Source of the DNA: Pictodentalium vernedei
Taxonomy: Eukaryota; Mollusca; Scaphopoda; Dentaliida; Dentaliidae
Direction of reading: 5' to 3'
Assembly: GCA_031216915.1 (NCBI GenBank)
Contig: JAUFNR010000125.1
Span: 1-64,000 of the forward strand
Length of the DNA: 64,000 nucleotides
Position 1 is the first letter of the stretch; the number at the start of each line of letters is the position of its first letter. Shown here piece after piece: positions 12,456-23,632 of the stretch. The notes under the pieces were generated by a model. It saw only the letters and a list, made by a program, of their open reading frames with translations. It had not been told where the DNA came from and made no database searches. Position numbers and translations under genes: made by a program.

Positions 12456-12963
12456 CTCGATCCAGTTTCTTTTGTCAGAAGTTTTCTCTAATTACAAACT
12501 TTTTGATTAACTACATTATTTTCAATTTCAATCAAATATTGATTATAAATTTCCGGCATTAATACTAAGACATATTTGGTTGACTGGCAGACGCGTGATG
12601 TATTAGTACGTGAAGTTTGTCACGTGGAGACTACGGAAACAACACACAGAACATGGATTTAAAGTGAGCAATGCTCCCAACGACTTTTACATATAATGCT
12701 CGTTGTATTCATTATATTGTTATGATAAATCACATGGCATTTGGGGGATACATTTTCAAACATAGTAACAGAGACATAAAAATATCACGAAAATGTAGGC
12801 CAAATCTTGACAGCAGATTTTTCAATGTCATCTTATTATTCTTATTATACATTATATCTCTCTTTAACATTGAAAACCAAATGAGCAAACTTAAAGTCAT
12901 AATCAGATCTGAGTTCAATTTAGTGTAGAATTTGGAAAAAAAAATAATAAAAATTTGCTGCGG
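12456..12963. other. AT-rich non-coding stretch
   Basis: No gene or repeat boundary recognised. Overlapping frames on both strands between 12671 and 12928 have low-complexity, AT-driven products. Confidence 0.5.
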
Positions 12964-13260
12964 CTAAAATTTTGCATAGTCCAAATCAGTGGCGTCGGCT
13001 AAAAGCCTAGCTATGACGCGGAGCGCATCATCCTCAGTGCGTTCCGTTGCCCAGATATTTTTAAAAGCAACCCCAAAATCACGTGACAGTATACTGTACA
13101 CATTCGTATTTCCAACACCGGTCCAAAGCACGCTCGCTGCTTTCGTTGAGCTGAATGTCTTGTAAAACTTGCGAATAGTTTTGAACATACGTTCGCAGAT
13201 GCAGTATATATAGAAGTCGTGACACAAATAGAGATTTGATCTATTACCAAGAATAAGTTC
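12964..13260 (-). CDS. Possible C-terminal exon or gene fragment, unrecognised
   Basis: A leftward frame ends at 12964 with ...DATDLDYAKF. It stays open rightwards into the hairpin at 13281-13340 and has no ATG at a natural start. The last 75 residues look like an authentic globular segment, with CERMFKTIRKF, LWTGVGNTNVYS and WATERTEDDALRVIARLL stretches and mixed charge. I do not recognise the family. It may be a terminal exon of a host gene or a captured fragment beside the foldback element. Confidence 0.3.
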   Translation of the reverse strand, partial: ELILGNRSNLYLCHDFYIYCICERMFKTIRKFYKTFSSTKAASVLWTGVGNTNVYSILSRDFGVAFKNIWATERTEDDALRVIARLLADATDLDYAKF

Positions 13261-13270
13261 TAAATATAGA

Positions 13271-13350
13271 ATATACCCATAGTAGCTTGGTGTACCAAAT
13301 GTTCACCAAGAGTGGTGAACATATGGTACACCAAGCTACTTAAGGTATAT
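13271..13350. repeat. Foldback element with 28-bp arms
   Basis: Arms 13281-13308 and 13313-13340 are reverse complements with one mismatch, separated by AGAG. The left arm starts AGTAGCTTGGTGTACCA. Outer ATATACC/GGTATAT segments extend the symmetry to about 13271-13350. Typical of a tiny MITE or a cruciform-forming palindrome. Confidence 0.75.
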
Positions 13351-13424
13351 TTTATTTATACCATGATCGTCAGATTATTAAGAGTCGATATTATCAAAAC
13401 AAAAACGACCAGCGCTAAACAGTT

Positions 13425-15000
13425 TACATCAAAGAGACATTGTTACTAAACCCGCCGATAAAGGCTCCTCGGTGGTAATGGTGGTTAATTTGTCATACAT
13501 AGCTGATAAAGGCTCCTCAGTAGTAACCATGTATAAGTTGACATACATAGCTGATAAGGGCTCATCAGTGGTAACTATGGATAAGTTGACACACATAGCT
13601 GATAAAGGCTCCTCAGTAGTAACCATGTATAAGTTGACATACATAGCTGATAAAGGCTCCTCAGTGGTAATCATTGATAAGTTGACATACATAGCTGATA
13701 AAGGCTCCTCAGTGGTAGTCATGGGTGAGTCGGCATACATAGCTGATAAAGGCTCCTCAGTGGTAGTCATGGATGAGTCGGCATACATAGCTGATAAAGG
13801 CTCCTCAGTGGTAGTCATGGATGAGTCGGCATACATAGCTGATAAAGGCTCCTCAGGGGTAGTCGTGGATAAGTTGACATACATAGCTGATAAAGGCTCC
13901 TCAGTGGTAGTCATGGATAAGTCGGCATACATAGCTGATAAAGGCTCCTCAGTGGTAATCATGGATAAGTTGACATACATAGCTGATGAAGGCTCCTCGG
14001 TGGTGATCATGGATAAGTCGGCATACACATAGCTGATAAAGGCTCCTCAGTGGTAGTCATGGATGAGTCGGCATACATAGCTGATAAAGGCTCCTCAGTG
14101 GTAGTCATGGATGAGTCGGCATACATAGCTGATAAAGGCTCCTCAGTGGTAGTCGTGGATAAGTTGACATACATAGCTGATAAAGACTCCTGAGTGGTAA
14201 TCATGGATAAGTCGGCATACATAGCTGATAAAGGCTCCTTAGTGGTAATCATGGACAAGTCGGCATACATAGCTGATAAAGGCTCCGCGGTGGTAGTCAT
14301 GGATAAGTCGGCATACATAGCTGAAGCAGAAAGACAGCAATCAGATGCTCGTTTCTACTAAAAATAAGATCGTGATTCTACCAGTGAATTTTCTCAGAAA
14401 GTATCTATAACCATCACATACTTTTGTTTAGAGGGGCACATCTCCGAGGAAACTCGTGAGTATTTGAAGCCAGACAGACCCCGTGCTGGTAGATTCTATC
14501 TGCTACCACAAAGCAAGGGATCTGTGGAAAAAACGGATGTGAACTGCAAACAATGACGCCTTCATCCGATTCATTCAACAGAACCAGTACTGATGAAACT
14601 TTTAAAAAATTTTGCCACGGCACCCGCAAAGGTTCAAATGTGATCTATCTACTTCAATGTGGAATTTGTCATATCCAGTATGTCGACGAGAATTGTGTCC
14701 CGTTTCACATACTTGTGAATAACGACCTGTCATTCAAAGACATCGAGCGTGACTGTGCTATTACATGACACTGCATATCAACGGGTCACCCTTTTACTTC
14801 ATCATTGATCTCAAGTCGGACTGGAGAAAACCTGAGCACGTCACCCAAGTAACATTCCGGATCTAACAACTATGCACGTATAGACCACTAGGTCTCAACA
14901 AAACTTCAGATTCAAACTATTCTTAAACAAGGACTTATTCATCCTCTCGGGTTCCACGCCATCCGGGATCGAAGTACTAATTCCATAAATTTCAAGCAAC
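13425..15000 (+). pseudogene. Decayed Penelope-like element (RT and GIY-YIG remnants)
   Basis: Translation before the 48-bp array gives RDIVTKPADKGSSVV, the phrase typical of Penelope-like reverse transcriptases. After the array the same reading continues as [15 protein letters not shown] with two stop codons, and near 14430-14520 as KPDRPRAGRFYLLP, again RT-like. From 14553 the frame gives GSNVIYLLQCGICHIQYVDENC and SFKDIE, matching the GIY-YIG endonuclease that ends these proteins; the usual Gly of the second motif is Asp here. Most of the RT core is deleted between about 14520 and 14550. The copy is dead: stops, deletions and the array break it. Confidence 0.7.
13457..14323 (+). repeat. 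48-bp minisatellite, 18 units, derived from RT codons
   Basis: GATAAAGGCTCCTCAGTGGT recurs every 48 bp from 13457 to the last unit at about 14276. A 2-bp insertion near 14027 (ATACACATAG instead of ATACATAG) is the only length change seen. Because 48 is a multiple of three, both strands stay open, giving long artificial frames. The unit encodes ADKGSSVVxMxxxxYI, a 16-residue piece of the Penelope-like RT that flanks the array. Confidence 0.9.
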
Positions 15001-15054
15001 TGAACTCAGCGGCCAGGACACATTTTATTTTTGTCCATCGCTGCTACTTTCATC

Positions 15055-16355
15055 AGTAGTAGGAGATGTACCCGAACGAGCTCCATTAGCAGGAGCTTTG
15101 GAAGAGCGGCTAATGTTAAATTCCCAATGGAACCGGAGCTTTTGGTGGAGCAAATGTCTCCTCTGCAAAACTACGGCTCCACCCAGTTGGATCCGACAAG
15201 TAGTTTACGTATTGCTATTGTTCATATGGTGCTGCATGTGCACTCAGGGCTATGGGTATATATTACGGGTACGTTGTGGAAAGATGATGGGCAAGTTGGG
15301 TTTTCTTGAAAGTTTTCCCCGCGAAACAGTTGACGCTGCTATTGACGTGATGTCATGATGCGCACGCGACGTCATAGATACGTTGACCTCTGCTGTTGCC
15401 ACTGTACATTCTGACATAACGTTGTTTGTGTAAGGATGTGTCAGGCTTATCGTATGGGGGGGGGGGGGGGGGGGGGGTATGGTATTAGTGGTATACATCC
15501 ATGTAGGAATACTGTTAGTCCTTGGTACTACTAATCAACCTCCATATCCTATGAACGGTATAGGTAGTACGTTATGATCGACCAGGCAGTGTCATACTTG
15601 GTTGCTTAGAATGGGAGCATAGGAAACACGGTTTGTTGGTCTATTACACCCTAAGTTCTACCAATCCATCAACTTTGTTTATTAGGGTGGGGGTGTTGGA
15701 CTGGTGTTGTTTACGTAATGCCAGGCCAGGGAGTGTTATAATCGGTTGTTTAGAACGGGAGCAAATTATGCACGGTCGGTAGGTCTCTTATCCTCTAAGT
15801 TATACTAACCCATCAACTGCCTTTACGAAGGGGGAGGGGGCGATGTTAGACTGGTGGGGTTTGGCACCTGAATTCACGAAAACCTTTTAGGCCTTTCACT
15901 TCCAAGCTCCTAAACCACGTCGTCATGGCTCCTATTTAACTCCTTTTCCTGTATGTCTTCTATGCCTATATGGTTCCTATTTGGTGCATAGATATGATTC
16001 ATGATTTGTGAAATGGCAGATCAAACGTGGAAGAGTTCCAGGTAGGGAAAAACTTGGGCTGGAGTATAATAGATAACAGATGGACTTTCCACATTCAACA
16101 CATTTTATTCTGTACCACAAAATAATTTTACAATATCCATTCTTTTGACAGAGCACGCTTTGATTGCGGGTTTCAAAATATACGATAAATTAATGACCTG
16201 TAACACAGATGTGTGATTTTTTCACATCAAAAGTGCAGTAAGAAAATAGCTGATGAACAGAGTACACCAATGTATATATATCCAGTGATTTGGTCGAGGT
16301 TCCATCTTCTTGAACTTTTTTTCGGGTAAAAATATGGCAGTCCATCTTTGATCTA
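15055..16355 (+). repeat. Left arm of a 4-kb imperfect inverted duplication
   Basis: This arm matches the reverse complement of 17150-18965 in order. Shared landmarks include GGAGATGTACCCGAACGA, GTGTTAAATTCCC/ATGTTAAATTCCC, CAAAACTACG.CTCCACCCA, GGGTATATATTA, GAAACAGTTGACG, GACATAACGTTGTT, a GGTATGGTATTAG stretch, AGTACGTTATGATCGACCAGG against its counterpart at 17740, and CATCTTCTTGAAC near 16305. Identity is moderate, with indels. A run of 22 G lies at 15456-15477. No intact gene is seen. Confidence 0.75.
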
Positions 16356-17149
16356 GCTGTAAGTGAACATGTGATTATTGTTCACTACGGGTGCTGGTCA
16401 AAACGTCCCCAAACCAAAACAGCCCCTACTTTTTGGAACAAAGAGTTGTCAAAACGTCTCCAACAATTGGTTGAAAACGTCCAAAAGAGTTGATCAAAAC
16501 GTCCCCAAGAGTTAAACAAAACGTCCCCAAAAATTGGTCGAGACGTTCCCAAGTGTTGGTTAAACGACAAACGGTACACGACAGATAAACAAAACTTCCT
16601 TTATTGGAAGTGGTATTCACAGATGCTCATTTTTGTAAGTAGTAGGGATACTCCGAAAACCAAACGTTAACGTTATTTTGGTCTGGTTAAACTGCAATAC
16701 CCATCAACAGCTCAAAGATTCATGTTTTCTGTGGATTTCTCGCGACGAGTCTTGTACATTTTCAAGAAAAATTGGTCTTGATGTGACAATACGGGCTGCA
16801 TGGACAAACTATTTGTTAACCCTCCACGGGCTGCTAAACGTCAAAATTGTGATAAAATGGGCTGTTTTTGACACCAACAGCACCTAGTAGATATGCCACA
16901 TAGAAAGGTACTTTACTTTATAGGACGCAAGATGATTTATAGGGAAACATTTTTGTAAGTAGTAACGGTATTCAAAGTTCGAAGTCTTAACCCATTTTGG
17001 TCTAGTTAAAGAGATACCCCTTAAAAGTTTATATTTCCCTATTTCTACATCCTATAGGTTTTCAAGTAAAATTGCCCACTCGTAGGTCTTGGTGAGACAT
17101 AACAGGTTGCTTGGACGGAATATTCCGGCAAGCGTATGATTGAGAGCCA
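16356..17149. repeat. Spacer of the inverted duplication, with minisatellite and direct repeat
   Basis: At 16390-16565, short units of about 27-30 bp carry CAAAACGTCCCCAA. Then TTTTTGTAAGTAGTA followed by TTTTGGTCT.GTTAAA appears at about 16632 and again at about 16949, a degenerate direct repeat about 317 bp apart that continues through a TTTTCAAG.AAAATTG segment. No gene supported. Confidence 0.6.
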
Positions 17150-18965
17150 GATTAAAGATGGTCCGCCATATTTTTACCCGAAAAGAAAAGTTCAAGAAGA
17201 TGGAACCTCAACCAAACAACTGGGTAGAAAGACATTGGTGTACTCTGATCATCAGCTGTTTTGTTACTGCACTCTTGATGTGAAAAACTCATGGATCTGT
17301 GTTGCAAGTCATTAATTAATCGTAGATATTTGAAAGCCGCAACCAAATAGTGTTTTTTTCAAATAAATGCATATTGTAATATTATTGTGTTGTACAGAAC
17401 AAAATGTATTAAATGTAGAAAGGCTATCGGTTATCTGTTATACACCCCCTCAGTTTTTTCTCTGTCTGGAACACTTCCACGTTTGATCTGCTATTTCACA
17501 GAATTATGGATCAAATCTAGGCACTAAATAGGAGCGCTATAGGTATAGGAGCCAGGTAGGTATAGGAGCCATACAGGAATATAAGACAAGTAGGAACCAC
17601 AAAGACGCGCTGTTGGGGACTTGGAAGTGTGAGGCCTAAAGGTTTTTCCGGAAATTCAGGAGCCAAACCCCACCAGTCCATCATCACCTCCCCATCACCC
17701 ACTATGCTCCCGTTCTAAAGAACCCCAAGTACGGCAATACCTGGTCAAGCATTGCGTACTACCTATACCATTCACAGGTTATGAAGTTAGTTCATTAGTA
17801 CTGTAACGGTAAAGCTCCATTCCAACTGTTGATAAGAGTAAAATATGTCTAGCCCTAGTAAAGAGTTTTGAATTATCAAACGTTGCATCATACCAGAAGT
17901 TTGTCTTCAGTTTACACTATCCATAATGTATACACATATATTTCAAACAATATTTTTGTCCAAAGGCATTTGTAATTTAGTAAATGGATTGTATATTTAT
18001 TATATATATCTTATTCACTTCACCATTGTTGTGTGTTGTAAGGATATTTAGACGTCGTCAACCAACACAATTTTGGATGCCTTTTAATTTACGATTTATT
18101 TGTACTCTTGACAAAGGTAAAACATCGACTCTTCTGATTGCCAGTCAAGTCCTGGAATCCTACTCTGAGTGCTGAATACCATTCAATCGAAGATTCCCTG
18201 TTTCTGGGATTTGGAGACATTTCTTTCTGAGTATCGTTCCAAACTTGTTATTTGTTTTTGACCCATTTTGAAATGTTAGGCCATTTTATAAACAGTAATG
18301 TACGTGGAATGGAGCTTTAACGTACTTTAAAATTGTAAGTTAGAGGTCAAACATATATTAAAAAATGTTCAAGTTTTTTATTGTTTGCTTTATCGTTGGG
18401 GAACTCAGATTATTACCCCTTCTGATAACACCAATGTAGGGTCCTAAAGTGGAGCCAAAATATCAGGACCGCTACAGTACCAAAGGCTAAGAGTATACCT
18501 ACAATAGAAAACGCTAAATAAACGCTAATACCATACCCCTCCCCCCATGCGATAAACCCGACACACTCTTACCCGAACAACGTTATGTCTGATGTACTGC
18601 GATCAACAATAGCGCTCAACGTCTCTATGGCGAAGGGTGCGCGTCAGGACGTAACGATGTCAATAGCAACGTCAACTGTTTCGAGGGAAATCTTTCAAGA
18701 AAAAACATCTTACTCATCATTCCACTACTTACCCATAATATATACCCACAGCCATGTGTGCACATATATCACCATGTAAATCATAGCATACTATATATGC
18801 AATACCTGAACTACTTGCCGGATCCAGTTGGGTGGAGTCGTAGTTTTGCACAGAAGAAAGTTGCTCCACCAAAGCTCGGGCTCCTATGGGAATTTAACAC
18901 TAGCTGCTCCACCAAAGCTATGGGTAATGGGATTCGTTCGGGTACATCTCCGACTACTTTCAGCA
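17150..18965 (-). repeat. Right arm of the 4-kb imperfect inverted duplication
   Basis: Reverse-complement partner of 15055-16355. It is about 500 bp longer, largely because of an extra segment at 17809-18321 that has its own terminal inverted repeats. The rest aligns collinearly, including the TATGCTCCCGTTCTAAAGAACC and GCGCACCCTTCGCCATAGAGACG parts. Confidence 0.75.
17809..18321. mobile_element. Candidate MITE inside the right arm
   Basis: TAAAGCTCCATTCCA at 17810-17824 is inverted at 18305-18319, giving exact 15-bp terminal inverted repeats. The enclosed 510 bp has no counterpart in the left arm of the inverted duplication, which supports a later insertion. No clear target duplication was found, and it has no transposase. 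Confidence 0.5.
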
Positions 18966-19749
18966 TCCTCATTCTCTTTTACACATTTTCACAATAAATC
19001 CTTCACGAAATCTGTCCACTTTTAACTACTGGCGATTTAGGCAGCTTTGAAACCCATTAGTAATGGTCTTGTAAATACTGGTTTTACTAAGTTGCCTCCC
19101 TCCTGCGTCAGTGACAGCGAATTGCAAGTCTTTAGTGGCAATATCCCATTACGGGGGCAGTCTCAGCGTATCCCCACGTCGCTTCGCATCAGCTAGAAAA
19201 GCATGAAACTCTAAATTGTCCTCCTACGGGATGCGTGGTGCATTTTAAGGGGACGGACTGCAAACAAATGCGTTTAAATCATCCAGTTGGCACACTTTCA
19301 AGCAATGCATGGAAATATCTTGACATTTCTAAAATTCCAGTTTCTTTTAATTTTCGAAGGGTATATTTATATCGGGTTCCACTAGGAGCTGGGGCTTTCT
19401 AGAATACTTTACGGAATTTGTCTAACCGAATTTATTTACCTGTTGCTTGCTTTCTACTTTACCCCGGTTCTTTTCGGGTGGTATTACACTCATCCAATCA
19501 GAACTTGGCTCATGAGATCTGTTGTCGCCACATTTAATTTCTTTCGTCGTCTGCGTGTATTTATTTTTTGTTGTGACTGTATCCTTGACAAGGTATTCAG
19601 CAGACAGAAGGCTAGGTGCCGTTTGAGCTAGATTTAAACGTATACTTTTTGTTTTAGGTTCTTGCACCAATCAGATCCAGCACACTTGAAACAGGTTTGT
19701 TTTATTGGAATATAGACTATTTATACACTCTACCACTTTCCTGTTACAG
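18966..19749. other. Non-coding, upstream of a possible exon
   Basis: No repeat family recognised. Open frames on both strands around 19422-19670 are short and mutually exclusive. A pyrimidine-rich tract ends at the AG at 19748-19749 and could serve the exon that follows. Confidence 0.4.
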
Positions 19750-19900
19750 GTGCAAATATAGTGTGATGAAAAAGACAGACAAAATAGAAATTCCAGTGGA
19801 ATTCACGTTCCAAAGAGGCGGGGAGACATTTGTAAAGCGGAATACAGTTATTTCGAAGGGCGCGTCTTGGCATGAAGAAAGACAAGTGACGCCGTTGTAA
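19750..19900 (+). CDS. Possible 3'-terminal exon, unrecognised protein
   Basis: The acceptor CTTTCCTGTTACAG|G precedes a frame of about 50 codons ending in a TAA at 19898-19900. The peptide runs CKYSVMKKTDKIEIPVEF, then TFQRGGETFVKRN and a C-terminal SWHEERQVTPL, of natural composition. An AATAAA lies at about 19987, which fits a short 3' UTR. The family is not recognised, and no upstream exon could be joined by eye. Confidence 0.35.
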
Positions 19901-22097
19901 AATTGACCAACTACATGAATATAAGCTCCAAGTGAAGGAGTGAATGAAATGATTTACTTTCAAGACTGACTGTAAAAATAGACTTCAATAAAATTGTTTC
20001 AGCAGATTAAAGGCGAGTTAATTGTTATTTTAGTCAATACTTTATCAAACAACATTTACAAATACTAACTATTTAGCACGCATTTTTCAACTCGCCTTTT
20101 TATGAAATCTCTGGGCCCACAATGTTTTCGGGGGTGATGAACTATCAAAGATCCATATATACTTTTAAGAGGGACATATGGAGCATTAAGATTTGGAGGA
20201 GGGTGACGTCATGATGGCACAAGAACACAATCAATACTGATTACATATTGTCGGTTAGTGAACCTTAGCACTATGGTAGGTATAAAATACACAAAGCCAT
20301 GTATCGGACTAACTCACCTCTACGTTGAGAAAAATGCCTATTTTTGCCAGAGCACTTAACATAAACCAGTGTTTCTAACCGATGAGAAAATATGTTACAT
20401 AAAGAACCAAACGTGTGTATTGAAAGGTTAGCAAAGCATAGTATATGGAGAGAAAAATCAAGCCAGGTGACCTTGTCTTCACACCTTTAGAGTAAAGATT
20501 CTGTGCACCCACTTTTCCTAATGGCGGGTTGATGAAGATAATGCAGATCTAAACTCTCTGTCTGTATGTCTGTCTGTCTGTTCGACCCTCCAAAAGTCTG
20601 TCTATCCGCCCGTCCGCCCGTCCGCCCTCACGAGAGTACACTTATGAGTTGTGTTTCCAGTAGGCGTCAGACTTGTGTTTTTTTTTAGCACTTATGGGGT
20701 GCAACTCGGAAGTACACCTTCACAAACGAGTCCAGAAGATATTTCTGAGGTTTTAAAACAAAAAGGTCTCTTGCACCCCACAGTGTTTCGGACACACATT
20801 TTCCGTCCGTTCTTGGACGGCCAATCACCGAACGGACAAAGCCTCCCGCTGATCGTCTAAAATTGACAGCCATCCTGAACCAACCAATCAAATCTCTCGA
20901 TTCTATTACATCCCATAAGTTGGCAGTGTACGCGTTTCTCTTTTTGTCTTGAGAGGGAACCAGTTTTATCATAATGATTTATTTTTCTTACCCGCAGTTT
21001 TCATGCCAATCATCTATGGAACTTGGAAGAGTTCGAAACGTAAATTTAAAGTAAGTTACCATTTAAACGAAATATGTTGAATTTTGCGTGTAAAAATCCA
21101 GTCTTAACGCCTGAGACGTCCGAGTCTTTCATTTTTCGATACATCCAGATGAAGTTATGCAAGCATGCGTAATTTATTTTGCCTAATTTCGCGGCACTGC
21201 AACCTACCTGAATTGTCAAGTGTTGCAGAAGCAGTGAAACGCACAGGCTTCAGTGAGAACAAATCAACTCAGTGCTTTCATTTTTCATTTTCACGGGGCC
21301 GCAACAATAGTTAAATCTAGGGCCCTGGGAATCGGGAATTTTAGTTCGAATCGAATCATGTCAGAGATTCGCGAACTGAGATTTTCTACAGGCCTTTTGA
21401 CTTTTGCTTGCTTCCGTACGGCATCCTTATTTTGAACATGTTGGGTTTTAACTTTTACCCATGGGCTTTGAATAAACAACAGGGTTACGATTAGCACCGG
21501 GAAATAAATTAAAAACATGTGAGCAACTATTTCTTAGCTTTGGAAAAAAATCACACTCCTAAATCTTTCACATTAGTAGTTCAGCGATCTGAACGTAGTG
21601 GCTGCCCATCTACATTTAGATTCCTCCCGAGTCCCTTTCAAGTCTGAACCCGTCGAAGCGTCACCTATCGCATCGATATCGTCCATGTCAGTTATTGTTA
21701 TTATACGCCTGTATTGGCTATAAAATAATGTTGCGTCCGAGAAAGTCAGTTTAACATAAGCTGCGCCATAAGATTAAAATTAAAAAAAAAAACAATTTTA
21801 TAGTCAGCAGCCCGACACCACCCGTGCTTATTTAAGGCCTGTGATACCTTCTAAACCATCATGGGAAAGCGTAGTCCAGTGTAGTCACTAGTGCAACAAT
21901 GAGCGATGAGCCCAGTGGCGTCATGCCAACGGTGCACGGCGGGGGGGGGGGGGGGGGGGATTTTTCTCTAGCATGATGCCCCTGGTTCAGCCAATTAATA
22001 ATGGCCCACTTCACAAGTTCTAGTACTAATATGATCTCACCCCGAGGTTGCTAAGATCGCATGCCCTTGGGTAGGCAGTAATAAGGCCTGGGGGTAG
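19901..22097. other. Non-coding, with short inverted repeat and microsatellite-like DNA
   Basis: AAAGGCGAGTT near 20010 is inverted as AACTCGCCTTT near 20090. TCTG/CCGTCCGC microsatellite-like sequence lies at about 20560-20630. A 19-G run lies at 21941-21959. Other open frames are weak. Confidence 0.45.
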
Positions 22098-22223
22098 TAC
22101 CCTTATAAAAAAAGTACCATGGTAAATCCCAAAATACCCTGGTAATACCATGGTATTACCATGGTATTACCAGGGTATTTTGTGATTTACCATGGTTTAC
22201 CATGGTACTTTTTTATAAGGGTA
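22098..22223. repeat. 126-bp near-perfect palindrome (MITE-like)
   Basis: It starts TACCCTTATAAAAAAAGTACC and ends with the reverse complement, GGTACTTTTTTATAAGGGTA. TACCATGGTA palindromes recur inside, and the centre is TACCATGGTATTACCATGGTA. The two halves mirror each other with a few differences. This is a foldback MITE by shape; no target duplication is evident. Confidence 0.8.
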
Positions 22224-23019
22224 GGAAAGTAGACACTAATGGGCAAGACTAGTGAATGACGAAATCTATAGATGGAGTATGGTTACATTTCATCCTTTGG
22301 GATGAATGGGGGGGGGGGGGGGGGGGGTAATACTGGATAATGAAAGTGGATGGATGAAGCAGGAGCTGTAACCAAGGTGGCAATTACCAATAAAGCATGT
22401 TTTTTTAAATGAAGACACTGGAAAACTTAACTTATTTTTATTAATGATAAATTACTTTAAGCCATTATGTTTATCTTGAACACAGTTGATAAATAATATC
22501 TCGTTCTAAATGAATGATAGAATGACATTCGACTTGTACAAACTACAGGATGTGGCAAGACAAATTTTCACAAATAAAGGAGCAACATAACCCCAGTTAA
22601 ATTTGGGTTATGTTTCTCCCATATGGGTGATGGGATTATTGGAGAAATTCCACCCTCGGGCTTCAATATCTCCTATATATATGGGGGAAACACTCTATCA
22701 GTACTGTGTAAAGGTGAGTCTTCAACTGAAAGAGATGAGGAGAACTCACCTGAATATAATAAGAATGACCAAATTTACATAAGAGATAACAGAGCTAATA
22801 GAGGACAACTATTCTCGGACACACTGTTACATAGGGTGATATCCGCCAATATGGAAGAAATATTCTCCAGCAGGCCTCAACTGAGGGAGGAGTAACCTGT
22901 GGGAGAGGATTTCTCCTATATTGATAGAATACGGGCAGGCCTACGCGTCTTTAACTTGTCTTGCTAAGTTTGAACGGAAGGGTTAGTTATATCTGGTATA
23001 CAAAGGATCGCGGTGACAA
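22224..23019. other. Mostly non-coding; one unrecognised frame
   Basis: A 20-G run at 22308-22327. A frame at 22623-22895 starts with ATG and encodes 90 residues rich in Asn, Glu and Ser with no recognisable motif. Its start lies among inverted AT-rich motifs (GGAGAAAT/ATCTCCTATA), so coding is doubtful. Confidence 0.35.
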
Positions 23020-23032
23020 GTGATATCCCTTA

Positions 23033-23280
23033 TTATTATTTAATATTTATTGATGTTTAAGGTCACATATTTATGCACAATGACGAATCACGACAGGGAC
23101 AGTTTTACGGGTGGAGGAAGCCGGAGTACCCGGAGAGAACCACCGAGCAACGACGAGCAGCGGCCAGCTCCCCAGCATCGTAAATCCGCACTGCAGCACA
23201 GGCAGGGTTAGATTGGTTGAAGACATGCGTACCATCGACGTGCAGTACGCCTTAGTACGCGGCGTCATCGTGCCCCCACA
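23033..23280 (-). mobile_element. 5'-truncated SINE (family 1) with 13-bp target duplication
   Basis: Target duplication GTGATATCCCTTA at 23020-23032 and 23281-23293. Read leftwards, the element keeps the central GGGGGCACGATGACGCC, the CTTCCTCCACCCGTAAAACTG block and the AACATCAATAAATA tail, but lacks the tRNA-like head. Truncation at the 5' end with an intact duplication indicates incomplete reverse transcription. Confidence 0.85.
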
Positions 23281-23522
23281 GTGATATCCCTTAAATATCT
23301 GCATCACAATGTGAGGGAGAAATTTATGAAAAGGCCCTGTTACCATTTCGGGTTAAAACTGAGAAGAAATGTCCTAGATAAAATGAAGAAGCTCTAACAG
23401 TTAAAATTTCTTGTCTTTGGAGAATGTAAAGATAAATCTGTAAAATTAACCCTTTACCCGATGTAACGGCAAAAATCGGCCAGCTGGCGCTATTAACAAA
23501 AATCACCAATTAATTTTCATTA

Positions 23523-23632
23523 TTTTTTTCATTTTTGTGTCAAAAACGTAGGTTATGACCCCTCTTTGGAACGAGCTCGTTTCAACGAGGGTTCATGACC
23601 TATGTGTTTGACACAAACAAAAAAATGAAAAA
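23523..23632. repeat. 110-bp foldback element
   Basis: TTTTTTTCATTTTTGTGTCAAA on the left mirrors TTTGACACAAAC...AAATGAAAAAA on the right. GTAGGTTATGACCC mirrors GGGTTCATGACCTA, and the centre is AACGAGCTCGTT. A small palindromic element without coding capacity. Confidence 0.75.

Noticed and set aside
13429-14318. Long frames on both strands with a 16-residue repeat
   Set aside because: They follow from a 48-bp repeat divisible by three. The flanking RT remnants show that the array is an expanded dead segment.
13457-14323. CRISPR-like array
   Set aside because: Units are adjacent with no unique spacers, and the sequence is from an animal genome.
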